DNA of 64,000 nucleotides from Paenibacillus sp. FSL H7-0326 (GTDB taxonomy: Bacteria > Bacillota > Bacilli > Paenibacillales > Paenibacillaceae). How positions within the stretch are numbered: position 1 is the first letter of the stretch; every line of letters begins with the position of its first letter. The stretch spans positions 496,001-560,000 of the forward strand of contig NZ_MPVN01000001.1 of NCBI RefSeq assembly GCF_001955535.1, written 5' to 3'. Under the pieces are notes generated by a model. The model worked only from the letters and a program-made list of their open reading frames with translations. It was not told the DNA's origin and made no database searches. Shown here piece by piece: positions 8,294-17,124 of this stretch. The translations under genes and the position numbers were made by a program.

Positions 8294-9250
8294 TCAACGT
8301 CCTATGGTCTTCAAGTTTTCCTCCATAAATGACAAAATATTGTCATACATGAAGCCTCTTACGACGGATTCGGGATAATGCTTCACCAGCGAGTTTACGA
8401 GTTCTGGATATTGTCCCGGATGCTCCAGCCCGTGTATCCATTCATAAATTCCATCAAAATCCGATCCGAACATCAAATGCTTCTCTCCTCCAAGCTCACA
8501 GACTCGTTCAATATGCTTCAGTAGATCTGAGATCTTCACCGTTCCCTTCTCCTTGACAAACCATGGGACGAAGGTCATTCCCATTCTTCCATCCAAGGCG
8601 ACGATGGCCCGAATCTGATCGTTAGTCAAATTTCTCGGATGCGGGCAAATACTTCGGGCATTGGAATGTGAAGCAATAAAAGGCTGAGATGAAGCATCTG
8701 CCAGCTCCCAAAATCCTGCCTCGGACAAATGGGAAACATCCATTAGCATGCCAATCTCATTACATCTGTGAATTAGGGTTCTTCCTTTGTTCGTGAAACC
8801 TCCATTTCTTGCTTCGAGGATGCCGTCTGCTGCCCAATTGGCATGATTCCAAGTGATGCCGACAAACCGGACACCAAGAAGGTAGCACAGCTCCAAATAA
8901 AAGAGATTGCCTTCCAGTCCGTCAACGCCTTCAAGTGATAGAAGCCCCCATTGTCCACCCCTCAAGTTGTCGAAGCTCTTCCGAAGATAAGCTGCATCTT
9001 CTTTGGACTGCACCAATTTTAAGCCGAGCTGGTTGTATATCTCTATCTGTTTCATAATATGCTCAAATCGAAGAGTCCCCAGCTTCTCCGATAGATATAT
9101 AGCAAAGGTTTGCAGAATGACATTACCTTCTTCGAGTCGATGGTGAGTTACGTCGAGGCCCGGACCGTTTAAGAACTGAAGCTCCGAATTCATTTGGATT
9201 TTGCTGAGCACATCACAATGCATGTCAACCACAGGTATTCGATTCGCCAT
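8294..9250 (-). CDS. Membrane-dipeptidase-type zinc peptidase (M19 family)
   Basis: M19 (renal dipeptidase-like) metallopeptidase that cleaves dipeptides, often with a D- or dehydro-residue at the second position. The 318 residues hold the HxD metal motif in VVDMHCDVL, the bridging glutamate in LSLEGVDGLEG, and the histidines of MDVSHLSE and ASHSNAR. FGSDFDGI closes the barrel. No signal peptide is visible, so it is probably cytoplasmic. The ATG at 9250 follows AAGGAGAG by 6 bases; an extension to 9280 lacks a site. It is a single gene with its own terminator, next to spoVS. Confidence 0.9.
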   Translation of the reverse strand: MANRIPVVDMHCDVLSKIQMNSELQFLNGPGLDVTHHRLEEGNVILQTFAIYLSEKLGTLRFEHIMKQIEIYNQLGLKLVQSKEDAAYLRKSFDNLRGGQWGLLSLEGVDGLEGNLFYLELCYLLGVRFVGITWNHANWAADGILEARNGGFTNKGRTLIHRCNEIGMLMDVSHLSEAGFWELADASSQPFIASHSNARSICPHPRNLTNDQIRAIVALDGRMGMTFVPWFVKEKGTVKISDLLKHIERVCELGGEKHLMFGSDFDGIYEWIHGLEHPGQYPELVNSLVKHYPESVVRGFMYDNILSFMEENLKTIGR

Positions 9251-9360
9251 GACCGTCTCTCCTTGATCGGGATTAAACACTTTCTATTTATATATGCAGT
9301 TCCTAAGTGTGGCCAACCTATATATTTCTTCTAGAGCTATCCATCGTGCCGCAAATAACG

Positions 9361-9396
9361 CAAAAAAGCCTGTTTGCATCAATGGCAAACAGGCTT
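9361..9396 (-). terminator. Terminator of spoVS
   Basis: Perfect 12-base arms AAGCCTGTTTGC and GCAAACAGGCTT around a 7-base loop, with a six-base T-run in the minus-strand RNA. Confidence 0.9.
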
Positions 9397-9420
9397 CAAG
9401 ACGAGTAAGGAATCAGCATG

Positions 9421-9681
9421 CTATCTCGGCTCAACAATCAGTTTGATGGCTGTTCGATCCTCCCCATCAATGACGATGTCCGTGAAGGCAGGAATACAGA
9501 TCAGATCAACTCCGCTCGGTGCCACGAATCCCCGGGCAATGGCAACTGCTTTTATCGCTTGATTAAGAGCTCCCGCTCCAATCGCCTGTAACTCAGCATT
9601 TCCTCTTTCTCTGAGAACACCGGCTAATGCACCTGCGACTGAATTCGGATTGGACTTGGCTGAAACTTTTAATACTTCCAT
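9421..9681 (-). CDS. spoVS: Stage V sporulation protein S
   Basis: Small Alba-fold protein needed in B. subtilis for coat assembly and progress past stage V, and linked to septation control. The 86 residues match the family over the full length (MEVLKVSAKSNPNSVAGALA, then IKAVAIARGF and DIVIDGEDRTAIK). The ATG is preceded by GGGGAGG at 8 bases. A sigma-H-type promoter lies about 175 bases upstream, matching the known sigma-H control of spoVS. As in B. subtilis it follows rny and ymdB. Confidence 0.97.
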   Translation of the reverse strand: MEVLKVSAKSNPNSVAGALAGVLRERGNAELQAIGAGALNQAIKAVAIARGFVAPSGVDLICIPAFTDIVIDGEDRTAIKLIVEPR

Positions 9682-9854
9682 GATAAGTACCTCCCCTGGG
9701 AATAGGATGATGGAATGTTTTCAAATGCATGGTCCAACAAACATGTGACAAATGCAGCAACTTGAACAGCTTGATCCACGTTCCTTTTTGTTAGCACGGA
9801 AGTCCGTTTCAATACATCGGTGCGATCTTTTTGTTGAACAGACTCTAATAAATG

Positions 9855-9883
9855 TTATTCGCGAGATACAAAAAAATTCCTTC
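9855..9883 (-). promoter_or_regulatory. Sigma-H-type promoter upstream of spoVS
   Basis: GAAGGAATT (9875-9883), 11 bases, then CGCGAATAA (9855-9863). The sigma-H consensus is RNAGGAWWW-N11/12-RNNGAATWW, so only the first -10 base differs. Transcription would give a leader of about 165 bases before spoVS. The 270-base gap between spoVS and ymdB otherwise holds only the ymdB hairpin and no convincing gene. Confidence 0.7.
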
Positions 9884-9917
9884 TTTTTTGCATTCCATCC
9901 CATGATGCACTGAACGG

Positions 9918-9953
9918 TGAAGATGAAAGCCCCGCCTTGTTATGAGGAGCTTT
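9918..9953 (-). terminator. Probable terminator of ymdB
   Basis: AAAGCTCC pairs with GGGGCTTT (one G-U pair) around a 12-base loop. The stem begins at the stop codon and the T-run after it is poor (TCATCTTC), so termination may be partial. Confidence 0.4.
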
Positions 9954-10750
9954 TATTCCATGCGCCACTCGTCTTCCATAAGTCTGATCTTCTCGATCTT
10001 CATTGCTCTGCCGGTGGACTCCTCGATCTCAACGACTACCGCGTGGAAGTGCCACTTCCCTTCATCGACATTGAACCGAACCGGCAAGCCCGTAAGGAAT
10101 TTCTGCAGTACAGCATCCCGCTTCATGCCGAGTATGCCGTCTCTTGGTCCTACCATGCCAACGTCTGTAATCACAGCCGTTCCTTCTGGCAGGATACGCT
10201 CATCATTGCTTTGGACGTGTGTGTGCGTCCCTACAACCATGGAGGCTCTTCCGTCAAGATACCAGCCCATCGCAATCTTCTCCGAAGTGGCTTCTGCATG
10301 GAAGTCGACTAGAATGCACTTATGCTTCTTCTTGAGCTCATCCACCAACTCATCTGCTTTGCGGAAGGGACAATCCAGCGGCGGCAAAAAGGTACGGCCT
10401 TGAAGATTAACAATGGCTAGCTCTTTACCGTTAGCCTTGATTACGGCATGACCGTTGCCTGGAGTCGTGTTATCCGGAAAATTGGCCGGCCGAATCAAAC
10501 GCGGCTCATCCTCAATGAACTCGAAAATATCCCGATTATCCCATGTGTGATTCCCCATGGTAATGCCGTGAATTCCCCAATCGAAAAATTGTCTGGCGAT
10601 CGCTTGAGTGATACCGCGGCCAGACGCTGCATTCTCACCATTGGCAATAATGATGTGAGGATTGTATTTCGATTTGAGATAAGGTAAATTTTCTTTCACT
10701 GCTGTACGACCAACGCTGCCTACAATGTCACCTATGAATAAAACTTTAAT
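9953..10750 (-). CDS. ymdB: YmdB-type metallophosphoesterase with an ATT start
   Basis: Dinuclear metallophosphoesterase of the YmdB family. B. subtilis YmdB hydrolyses 2',3'-cyclic nucleotides and influences motility, biofilm formation and the RNase Y network. The start is placed at ATT (10750), 8 bases after AAGGAGG. This gives MKVLFIGDIVGSVGR, which parallels the B. subtilis start, and 265 residues against 264. The first GTG downstream (10699) would drop metal ligand D8 and has no ribosome binding site. Other ligands are visible: N37-E39-N40 in NGENA, GNHTWDN, DFHAEATSEK and VVGTHTHVQ. The gene lies between rny and spoVS, as in B. subtilis. Confidence 0.9.
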   Translation of the reverse strand: MKVLFIGDIVGSVGRTAVKENLPYLKSKYNPHIIIANGENAASGRGITQAIARQFFDWGIHGITMGNHTWDNRDIFEFIEDEPRLIRPANFPDNTTPGNGHAVIKANGKELAIVNLQGRTFLPPLDCPFRKADELVDELKKKHKCILVDFHAEATSEKIAMGWYLDGRASMVVGTHTHVQSNDERILPEGTAVITDVGMVGPRDGILGMKRDAVLQKFLTGLPVRFNVDEGKWHFHAVVVEIEESTGRAMKIEKIRLMEDEWRME

Positions 10751-10802
10751 GTGCGTTGCCTCCTTATTAACCCAATTAATAAATCAAGAATCATCTATGA
10801 AT

Positions 10803-10831
10803 GAGAAAAGTGGCCGTTATCCGGCCACTTT
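10803..10831 (-). terminator. Terminator of rny
   Basis: Perfect 9-base arms AAAGTGGCC and GGCCACTTT with a 7-base loop, then TTCTC in the minus-strand RNA. It separates rny from ymdB; some read-through would be needed for co-transcription. Confidence 0.7.
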
Positions 10832-10868
10832 CTTACGTTCATTCTTATTCAAGGATTATGCATAATCC

Positions 10869-12416
10869 TTATTTAGCATATTCCACTGCACGTGTCTCTC
10901 TAAGGACCGTAACCTTGATGTGTCCAGGGTAATCCAGCTCATTCTCGATCATTTTGGAAATATCTCGAGCTAAGCGGAATGACTCTGCATCATCAATCTT
11001 GTCCGGCTGAACCATAACACGAATCTCGCGTCCTGCTTGAATGGCATATGATTTCTCAACACCTTCAAACGATTCTGAGATCGCTTCGAGCTTCTCCAGA
11101 CGCTTGATGTAGGTTTCGAGCGTTTCACGACGTGCACCTGGTCTTGCTGCTGACAGAGCGTCAGCTGCACCCACCAGCATCGCAATCACTGAAGTTGCTT
11201 CCGCATCTCCATGGTGAGAGGCAATACTGTTGATTACAACCGGATGTTCTTTGTATTTCTTCGCCAGCTCCACACCAATTTCCACGTGTGAGCCTTCCAC
11301 CTCGTGATCCAGTGCTTTACCGATATCATGAAGGAGCCCGGCACGTTTGGCAAGCACGATGTCTTCGCCAAGCTCTCCAGCCATAAGCCCTGTTAAATAT
11401 GCGACTTCCATCGAATGCTTCAGTACGTTCTGTCCATAGCTTGTACGGAATTTCAAACGGCCCAAAATCTTGATCAAATCCGGATGAAGACCGTGTACTC
11501 CCACTTCGAAAGTAGCTTGTTCTCCATACTCACGAATGCGTTCATCCACCTCTTTGCGAGACTTCTCAACCATCTCTTCAATTCGAGCTGGATGAATACG
11601 TCCATCAGCCACCAATTTCTCCAAGGCGGTACGGGCAATCTCACGGCGAATCGGATCAAATCCAGACAATATAACCGCTTCCGGTGTATCATCGATAATG
11701 AGGTCAATCCCAGTAAGGGTTTCAAGAGCACGAATGTTACGGCCTTCACGACCGATAATACGGCCCTTCATTTCTTCATTAGGCAGTGTTACAACAGATA
11801 CGGTTGTTTCCGCAACATGGTCTGCTGCACAACGCTGAATCGCCAAGGTAATAATTTCACGAGATTTCTTGTCAGCTTCTTCCTTCGCCTGCTGTTCAAT
11901 CTCTTTAATCATCTGAGCTGTTTCCAGTCGAACCTCTTGCTCTACGTTAGACAAGATGATGCTTCTCGCATCCTCCATCGTCAGATTAGAAATTCGCTCA
12001 AGCTCAGTGACCTGACTCTTGTAGATCATTTCAATTTGCTGCTGTGTTTCATCAATACGTTTCTCTTTGTTGGCCACTTGTTCTTCTTTGCGTTCCAAGG
12101 ACTCCAATTTTTTATCCAGCGACTCTTCCTTTTGCAACAATCGTCTTTCTTGTCGTTGAACTTCATTTCGACGCTCACGAATGTCTTTTTCAGCTTCGGT
12201 ACGTACACGATGGACTTCGTCCTTTGCTTCTAGTACCGTTTCTTTCTTCAGCGCCTCTGCATCCTTTCTCGCATTCTCTACGATTTGGACAGCAGCTTCT
12301 TCAGCGCTAGAAATTTTAGCCTCAGCTAAAGATTTGCGAATAAAATATCCGGCAAGGAACCCAATAACCCCAGTAGCTAAAGCGGCAACAACGAGAATCA
12401 AGATGTCTACACCCAT
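10869..12416 (-). CDS. rny: Ribonuclease Y
   Basis: Membrane-anchored endoribonuclease that starts the decay of many mRNAs in Bacillota. The 515 residues comprise an N-terminal membrane helix ([20 protein letters not shown], 5-24), a long charged coiled coil (30-200), a KH domain with [15 protein letters not shown], and an HD domain with [12 protein letters not shown] and SHHGD. The ATG at 12416 follows GAGGAGGTG by 6 bases. The frame is open 47 codons further upstream, but no start there has a ribosome binding site. The leader is long and structured. RicA, YmdB, PNPase and RNase J are also encoded in the window. Confidence 0.97.
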   Translation of the reverse strand: MGVDILILVVAALATGVIGFLAGYFIRKSLAEAKISSAEEAAVQIVENARKDAEALKKETVLEAKDEVHRVRTEAEKDIRERRNEVQRQERRLLQKEESLDKKLESLERKEEQVANKEKRIDETQQQIEMIYKSQVTELERISNLTMEDARSIILSNVEQEVRLETAQMIKEIEQQAKEEADKKSREIITLAIQRCAADHVAETTVSVVTLPNEEMKGRIIGREGRNIRALETLTGIDLIIDDTPEAVILSGFDPIRREIARTALEKLVADGRIHPARIEEMVEKSRKEVDERIREYGEQATFEVGVHGLHPDLIKILGRLKFRTSYGQNVLKHSMEVAYLTGLMAGELGEDIVLAKRAGLLHDIGKALDHEVEGSHVEIGVELAKKYKEHPVVINSIASHHGDAEATSVIAMLVGAADALSAARPGARRETLETYIKRLEKLEAISESFEGVEKSYAIQAGREIRVMVQPDKIDDAESFRLARDISKMIENELDYPGHIKVTVLRETRAVEYAK

Positions 12417-12733
12417 TATGTTCACCTCCTCGTTGATTCCTCCAAGGGATTTATCCTTGGGATATTTGCAATTGTTGTGTTCAAATCTTACACATTTTAC
12501 AAAAATGGAAACGGTCGCAATCACCGTCTTCTTGTTGTACACGCAAAGCATGTACATATTACCATCGACAAAAGCGATGGTCTTACATCAATAAATGAGT
12601 GCACCATACGAAGGTCGAACAAAGGATTTTTTTGGAAGGAAAAAATACTTATTCGCATATGGTACTCATGTACATTTTAGTATTCGTGTTAAGAAATTGT
12701 CAAGAGAATGCGCTTTTTATGGTATGGGCCTAT
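12417..12733 (-). promoter_or_regulatory. rny promoter and long structured leader
   Basis: TTGACA (12698-12703), 18 bases, TAAAAT (12674-12679) is a good sigma-A promoter and would give a leader of about 250 bases. The leader can form three hairpins: ACCATCG/CGATGGT near 12562-12583, ACGGT/ACCGT near 12512-12528, and CCAAGG/CCTTGG just upstream of the ribosome binding site. None is followed by a T-run, so control of translation or RNA stability is more likely than termination. Confidence 0.55.
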
Positions 12734-13471
12734 TTAGTCGATCATATCCTCTTCATCCACTTCCCCTGCATACTCATCCGCATACTGTGATTGAAGCTGT
12801 CCGATGACCTTCCTTGTGACCTCTCCAGAATATCCACGGCGCATTAAGAAGGGGTAGGTTTTACGTTTCTTCTCGAGCAGATCTCCTTTAACCTGATCCC
12901 ACTTCTTGCGTCCAGCAGTCATCGCGCTGTCCCATTCTTCCTCTAGACTGACTTCGCCAAGAGCAACCTGAATATGTTCTTTGGCTATCCCTTTTTGCCG
13001 GAGCTCCTGCCCTACCCACAGTTTCCCCTTTCGGTGGTTGGAAATACGCTGTCTAGCCCATTCTTTTGCATAGAATGAATCATCAATCAGCCTCTCTTGC
13101 TCCAGCCTTGATAATACATCTTCAATTATTGAATCCACATATTCCTTTTGCTTCAGCTTCTGTGCCATCTCATGCCTTGTCCGCGGCTTCCGTTCCAGGA
13201 ATTTTAGACTTTGTACATAAGCTCGCTGTTTCTCATCAGCGATAACAATTTCTTCAAGCTCCGTTTTGTGAAATGAATTTCCCTTGATCATTCGGTACTT
13301 GATCATTACGTCTTCCAATACAGACAGCTCATATGAACCAAATGATATCATATACCTCGCTTCACGCCCTCGCAGCTTCTCCACTCGGGTGATCTCTAGT
13401 GATTCATTAGGAAAATGGGAGACACCCTGCTCTATGTCCTGGATCATATCCTGCTCGTAATTGTCGTTCAT
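12734..13471 (-). CDS. recX: Regulatory protein RecX
   Basis: Binds RecA filaments and modulates strand exchange. The 245 residues show the tandem three-helix repeats of the family: ALKFLERKPRT-type helices (LKFLERKPRTRHEMAQKL), RLEQERLIDDSFYAKEW and GQELRQKGI. Start 13471 gives MNDNYEQDM; the ribosome binding site (GGAAGTGAGAG) is imperfect. An upstream start at 13513 is possible. It lies directly downstream of recA, a common arrangement in bacteria, although in B. subtilis recX is elsewhere. It may share the recA transcript, with 110 bases between them. Confidence 0.88.
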   Translation of the reverse strand: MNDNYEQDMIQDIEQGVSHFPNESLEITRVEKLRGREARYMISFGSYELSVLEDVMIKYRMIKGNSFHKTELEEIVIADEKQRAYVQSLKFLERKPRTRHEMAQKLKQKEYVDSIIEDVLSRLEQERLIDDSFYAKEWARQRISNHRKGKLWVGQELRQKGIAKEHIQVALGEVSLEEEWDSAMTAGRKKWDQVKGDLLEKKRKTYPFLMRRGYSGEVTRKVIGQLQSQYADEYAGEVDEEDMID

Positions 13472-13581
13472 CCTGTGTCTCTCACTTCCCTCATAACTAA
13501 ATTTGTGGTGCATTCGTATAACTAGACAAAAAACCGCAGATCAAAGTGAGCTGCGGTTTACAGAAAATCAAAAGAATACTA

Positions 13582-14643
13582 TTATTCTATTTCGAACAAT
13601 TCCTGTTCTTCTTCAGCTTCCTTCGCTTTCTCAGCATCAGACTGAGCTGGAACAGTCGTTGTCAAGTTGCTTGCTTCACGCACTTTCAGCTCAATAGTTT
13701 GTGTAAGCTCAGGATTCTCCTTCAAGAACTGCTTCGAATTCTCACGGCCTTGGCCTAAACGATCACCGTTATAGGAATACCACGCACCACTCTTATCCAC
13801 GATGTTGTATTCTGTGGCGATATCGAGCAGACTTCCTTCTCTGGAAATTCCTTCACCATACATAATATCAACTTCTGCTTGCTTAAATGGAGGAGCAACC
13901 TTATTCTTCACGACCTTAATCCGAGTCCGGTTCCCGACAACATCGTTCCCCATCTTGATGCTCTCTACACGGCGTACGTCAAGACGTACAGTGGAGTAGA
14001 ATTTAAGAGCACGACCACCAGGAGTGGTCTCTGGGTTACCAAACATGATGCCGACTTTCTCGCGAAGCTGGTTAATGAAGATCGCAATCGTCTTCGATTT
14101 GCTGATCGCACCAGACAGCTTACGAAGAGCTTGAGACATCAGACGTGCTTGCAGACCCACGTGGGAATCTCCCATATCGCCTTCAATCTCTGCCTTCGGC
14201 ACGAGTGCAGCTACAGAGTCGATAATAACGATATCAACCGCGCCACTGCGTACGAGCGCCTCTGCAATCTCTAGACCTTGCTCACCTGTGTCCGGCTGGG
14301 ACAACAGCAATTCATCAATGTTAACGCCTAACTTTCTAGCGTATTGCGGATCAAGTGCATGCTCTGCATCGATAAATGCAGCTTGTCCACCTTGCTTCTG
14401 TACTTCAGCAATAGCATGAAGCGCAACGGTTGTTTTACCAGAAGATTCAGGTCCATATATTTCAATAATCCGGCCTCTAGGGAAACCGCCGGTTCCTAGT
14501 GCAATATCCAAAGCAATTGATCCACTGGGTACAATTTCGACTTGCATGTGAGTTGATTCACCCAGTTTCATAATTGAACCTTTACCAAATTGCTTCTCTA
14601 TTTGACGGAGCGCCATATCCAGCGCAGCACGACGATCTGACAA
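13582..14643 (-). CDS. recA: Recombinase A, TTG start
   Basis: DNA-dependent ATPase that forms filaments on single-stranded DNA, catalyses strand exchange and triggers LexA self-cleavage. The 353 residues hold Walker [10 protein letters not shown] (64-72), [14 protein letters not shown] and the L2 loop region [19 protein letters not shown] at 14643, 10 bases after AAGGA, gives [20 protein letters not shown], which aligns with the B. subtilis N-terminus. The GTG three codons upstream is too close to the ribosome binding site. The promoter and an SOS-like box are visible upstream. Confidence 0.97.
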   Translation of the reverse strand: MSDRRAALDMALRQIEKQFGKGSIMKLGESTHMQVEIVPSGSIALDIALGTGGFPRGRIIEIYGPESSGKTTVALHAIAEVQKQGGQAAFIDAEHALDPQYARKLGVNIDELLLSQPDTGEQGLEIAEALVRSGAVDIVIIDSVAALVPKAEIEGDMGDSHVGLQARLMSQALRKLSGAISKSKTIAIFINQLREKVGIMFGNPETTPGGRALKFYSTVRLDVRRVESIKMGNDVVGNRTRIKVVKNKVAPPFKQAEVDIMYGEGISREGSLLDIATEYNIVDKSGAWYSYNGDRLGQGRENSKQFLKENPELTQTIELKVREASNLTTTVPAQSDAEKAKEAEEEQELFEIE

Positions 14644-14674
14644 TAAACTCACATCCTTCTTTGTTTATAAGTAT

Positions 14675-14727
14675 ATGATACTCTCTTTATGGTCGTTTGC
14701 CAAGCATTTTTTGAGAACATACATTCG
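14675..14727 (-). promoter_or_regulatory. recA promoter with SOS (LexA/DinR) box
   Basis: TTGGCA (14698-14703), 17 bases, TATCAT (14675-14680): each hexamer matches the sigma-A consensus at five of six positions. Ten bases upstream of the -35 lies CGAATGTATGTTCT (14714-14727), which matches the B. subtilis SOS consensus CGAACRNRYGTTYG at 12 of 14 positions. Confidence 0.75.
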
Positions 14728-14790
14728 TTTTTTTTGGAGGAGCGGGCGCCCACCTGTCTCACTCTCACTTTCATATTTGGAAACAATAAA

Positions 14791-14837
14791 ATAAAAAAGG
14801 AAGAACCAGCGCAAAACGAGTTCGCTTCGGTTCTTCC
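14791..14837 (-). terminator. Terminator of cinA
   Basis: GGAAGAACC pairs with GGTTCTTCC, with AGCG/CGCT extending the stem inside, and a long T-rich tail (TTTTTTATTTTATT) follows in the minus-strand RNA. Confidence 0.92.
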
Positions 14838-14902
14838 GATACATACAGTATACTGCTTCCCACGCTGGTCGTCAAACGGGTATGACCCAGGCCACAATAG
14901 CG

Positions 14903-16168
14903 TCAGTCCAGCTTCTCGTTCTCAACAAGCTTGCGCCACAAACGGTATAGCAGCGTTTTGGCAGAACGAATTCGAATCGTTTCCCGGTTGCCGCTCAAGT
15001 TAAGCTCGTGAATCTCTGTTTCTCCCCCGCGCTCCGCTATGCCGATATATACAAGGCCGACTTTCTTGCGCTCTGAATAACCAGGACCAGCTACTCCCGT
15101 AACCGCCAAGCCATAATCAGCATCCGTTATCATCCGAACTTGTTCTGCAAGCACTTTGGCCACTTCAGGACTAACCGCGCCAGGAGCATCCTCCCCTTCT
15201 AAGTATGCATGGGGAACGTTCAACAGCTTCTCCTTCATTTCATTTGTATAGCACACGATCCCGCCACGAAGCATGGTCCCGCTCCCCGGTATGGATGTCA
15301 GAAGCTCCATGAGCAGGCCTCCTGTACAGCTCTCTGCAGCCCCCAACGTCAGTTCACGGTCAGCCATCATCTCTACAATGACATGCTCAATAGGAATATC
15401 ATGGCTTGCATACAAATGCTCCGGCAACCGCTGTTGAATCTGCACTTCAAGCTCATTCAACTTGACCATCGCTTCACTTTCGCTTCCGGCTTTGGTAGAG
15501 ATACGAACCGTCACTTCACCTTCTCCAGCATACGGAGCAATCGTCGGATCGGTCTGTGCCGAAATAAGATCCTTCAGCTTATCCTCCAGCATAGATTCAC
15601 CGATCCCCGCAAACTTCAGCATTTTAGAGTAGATCGGCATCTCGCCAGTAAGCGCATGCTGCTGAAGCCATGGCACAGCATGATTTGTAAACATGGGTTT
15701 CAACTCTTTGGGAGGTCCGGGCAAAATAATATAATAATGATCATCTTGAAAAATCGCATTTCCGAGAGCAAGCCCTGTCTCATTCGTAAGCGGGGTTGCC
15801 CCTTCTATTAATGTCGCTTGACGCTTGTTGTTCTCGGTCATCAGCGTTCCGCGGCTCGTAAACATTTGCTCAATCTTATCCAGAGACCGCTGTTCGATAT
15901 GAAGCTCTCTGCCCAGCAGCTCAGCTACAACATCCTTTGTAATATCATCCTGAGTCGGACCAATCCCACCCGAGAAAATAATGATATCGGCTCGGCTTTG
16001 TGCCGTCTCGATCGACTGCTTCATCCGCAGCGCATTATCACCTACGACGGTTTGAAAATAAACATCAATACCGATCGCGGCAAGCTCTTTTGATAAAAAC
16101 TGTGCATTCGTATTTACAATTTGTCCAAGCAACAGCTCCGTGCCTACTGCAATAATTTCTGCTTTCAT
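14903..16168 (-). CDS. cinA: CinA family protein (competence/damage-inducible; pyridine nucleotide enzyme)
   Basis: Two-domain CinA of 421 residues. The N-terminal half is a MoCF-like domain (AVGTELLLGQIVNTN, then FSGGIGPTQDD), described in other CinA proteins as ADP-ribose pyrophosphatase. The C-terminal half is a PncC-type NMN amidohydrolase (GAAESCTGGLL with its catalytic serine, then VTGVAGPG). The family therefore links DNA-damage-regulated expression with pyridine nucleotide salvage. The ATG follows GGGGGC at 9 bases. Gene order pgsA-cinA-recA matches B. subtilis, but a strong terminator separates it from recA. Confidence 0.95.
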   Translation of the reverse strand: MKAEIIAVGTELLLGQIVNTNAQFLSKELAAIGIDVYFQTVVGDNALRMKQSIETAQSRADIIIFSGGIGPTQDDITKDVVAELLGRELHIEQRSLDKIEQMFTSRGTLMTENNKRQATLIEGATPLTNETGLALGNAIFQDDHYYIILPGPPKELKPMFTNHAVPWLQQHALTGEMPIYSKMLKFAGIGESMLEDKLKDLISAQTDPTIAPYAGEGEVTVRISTKAGSESEAMVKLNELEVQIQQRLPEHLYASHDIPIEHVIVEMMADRELTLGAAESCTGGLLMELLTSIPGSGTMLRGGIVCYTNEMKEKLLNVPHAYLEGEDAPGAVSPEVAKVLAEQVRMITDADYGLAVTGVAGPGYSERKKVGLVYIGIAERGGETEIHELNLSGNRETIRIRSAKTLLYRLWRKLVENEKLD

Positions 16169-16254
16169 GACGATGCCCCCATTTCCACTGTGTTGAATAG
16201 CTTCTATATTAGAAGCTGTTTCTCGGATACATAATTATAACTTTGAATAAAACT

Positions 16255-16288
16255 TTCAAAAAAAGCAATAGGATCACCTATTGCTTTT
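16255..16288 (-). terminator. Terminator of pgsA
   Basis: AAAAGCAATAGG pairs with CCTATTGCTTTT around a 4-base loop, followed by a T-run in the minus-strand RNA. Confidence 0.92.
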
Positions 16289-16305
16289 GTCAGAGAGCCC
16301 CTATT

Positions 16306-16893
16306 TTACGCTTTGGTTTGGGTCAGAAGATGCTTGTTCTTCACGAAATAATCAATGCCTGAGTATATCGTAATCAAGGTTGCCAGCCATATTAATATGG
16401 TATCCATCGGTATTCCGATAAAGGCAAACGGGAAATTGTTCAGCAGCAGCAGCGAAATTGCCACGATCTGAACAATCGTTTTGATCTTTCCCCAGGCACT
16501 CGCAGCAACGACAGAGCCGTCAAGCAGTGCAATCTGCCGAAGACCTGTAACCGCAAACTCTCTACTCACAATAACAACGGCAATCCACGAAGGAATGCTA
16601 CCCATTTCAACCAGAGATACGAGCACAGCAGTAATAAGGAGCTTGTCTGCGAGTGGATCTAGAAGCTTGCCCAGGTTAGTAACTAGATTATGCTTTCGGG
16701 CTATATATCCATCAATACCATCCGTGCTTGCCGCAATAATGAATATTATTGCTCCAATAAGCTGGTTGTACGGCAATGTATAGTCCCCAATCTGAATCGG
16801 CGAAGGATACATATCAAAATCAACAAGCAAGAACACCATCATGACCGGAATCATAAAAATTCTTGCCAGTGTAATCCGGTTAGGTAAATTCAA
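16306..16893 (-). CDS. pgsA: CDP-diacylglycerol-glycerol-3-phosphate 3-phosphatidyltransferase
   Basis: Makes phosphatidylglycerol phosphate from CDP-diacylglycerol, the committed step to phosphatidylglycerol in the membrane. The 195 residues hold the CDP-alcohol phosphotransferase motif DGIDGYIARKHN through LLDPLADKL, with its aspartates intact, and several hydrophobic segments. A TTG start lies 10 bases after GGGGAGG; no ATG is available in register. Its substrate comes from CdsA, also encoded in this window. The order pgsA-cinA matches B. subtilis. Confidence 0.96.
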   Translation of the reverse strand: MNLPNRITLARIFMIPVMMVFLLVDFDMYPSPIQIGDYTLPYNQLIGAIIFIIAASTDGIDGYIARKHNLVTNLGKLLDPLADKLLITAVLVSLVEMGSIPSWIAVVIVSREFAVTGLRQIALLDGSVVAASAWGKIKTIVQIVAISLLLLNNFPFAFIGIPMDTILIWLATLITIYSGIDYFVKNKHLLTQTKA

Positions 16894-17124
16894 AAAAAAG
16901 CGCCTCCCCTTTACATCGTACTATTAGGAACAAGCATCAGGCTGCTCCAAGTCTTTTCTGCCTGAGATATGTAATAGTAATAACAAACATACATGTCTGT
17001 ATAGAAGTCCCCACCGAGTATATTATACCCCAATTTACATGTCAAAAAAGACATACGTTAAGAGGAACGCAATGAACAGCATCATTTGCATCATTTACAT
17101 AGGCGATAGTGTAAGAACAGCAGT

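Noticed and set aside
9721..9903. 60-codon minus-strand frame between spoVS and ymdB with a Cys-rich end
   Set aside because: No ribosome binding site, no family resemblance, and it covers the sigma-H promoter of spoVS.
11415..12233. Open frame of 272 codons on the plus strand
   Set aside because: Antisense to the coiled-coil and KH part of rny; Phe/Leu-rich composition comes from the Glu/Lys/Gln codons of RNase Y read in reverse.
12417..12557. N-terminal extension of RNase Y by 47 codons
   Set aside because: No ribosome binding site upstream, whereas GAGGAGGTG precedes the ATG that gives the normal membrane-anchor start.
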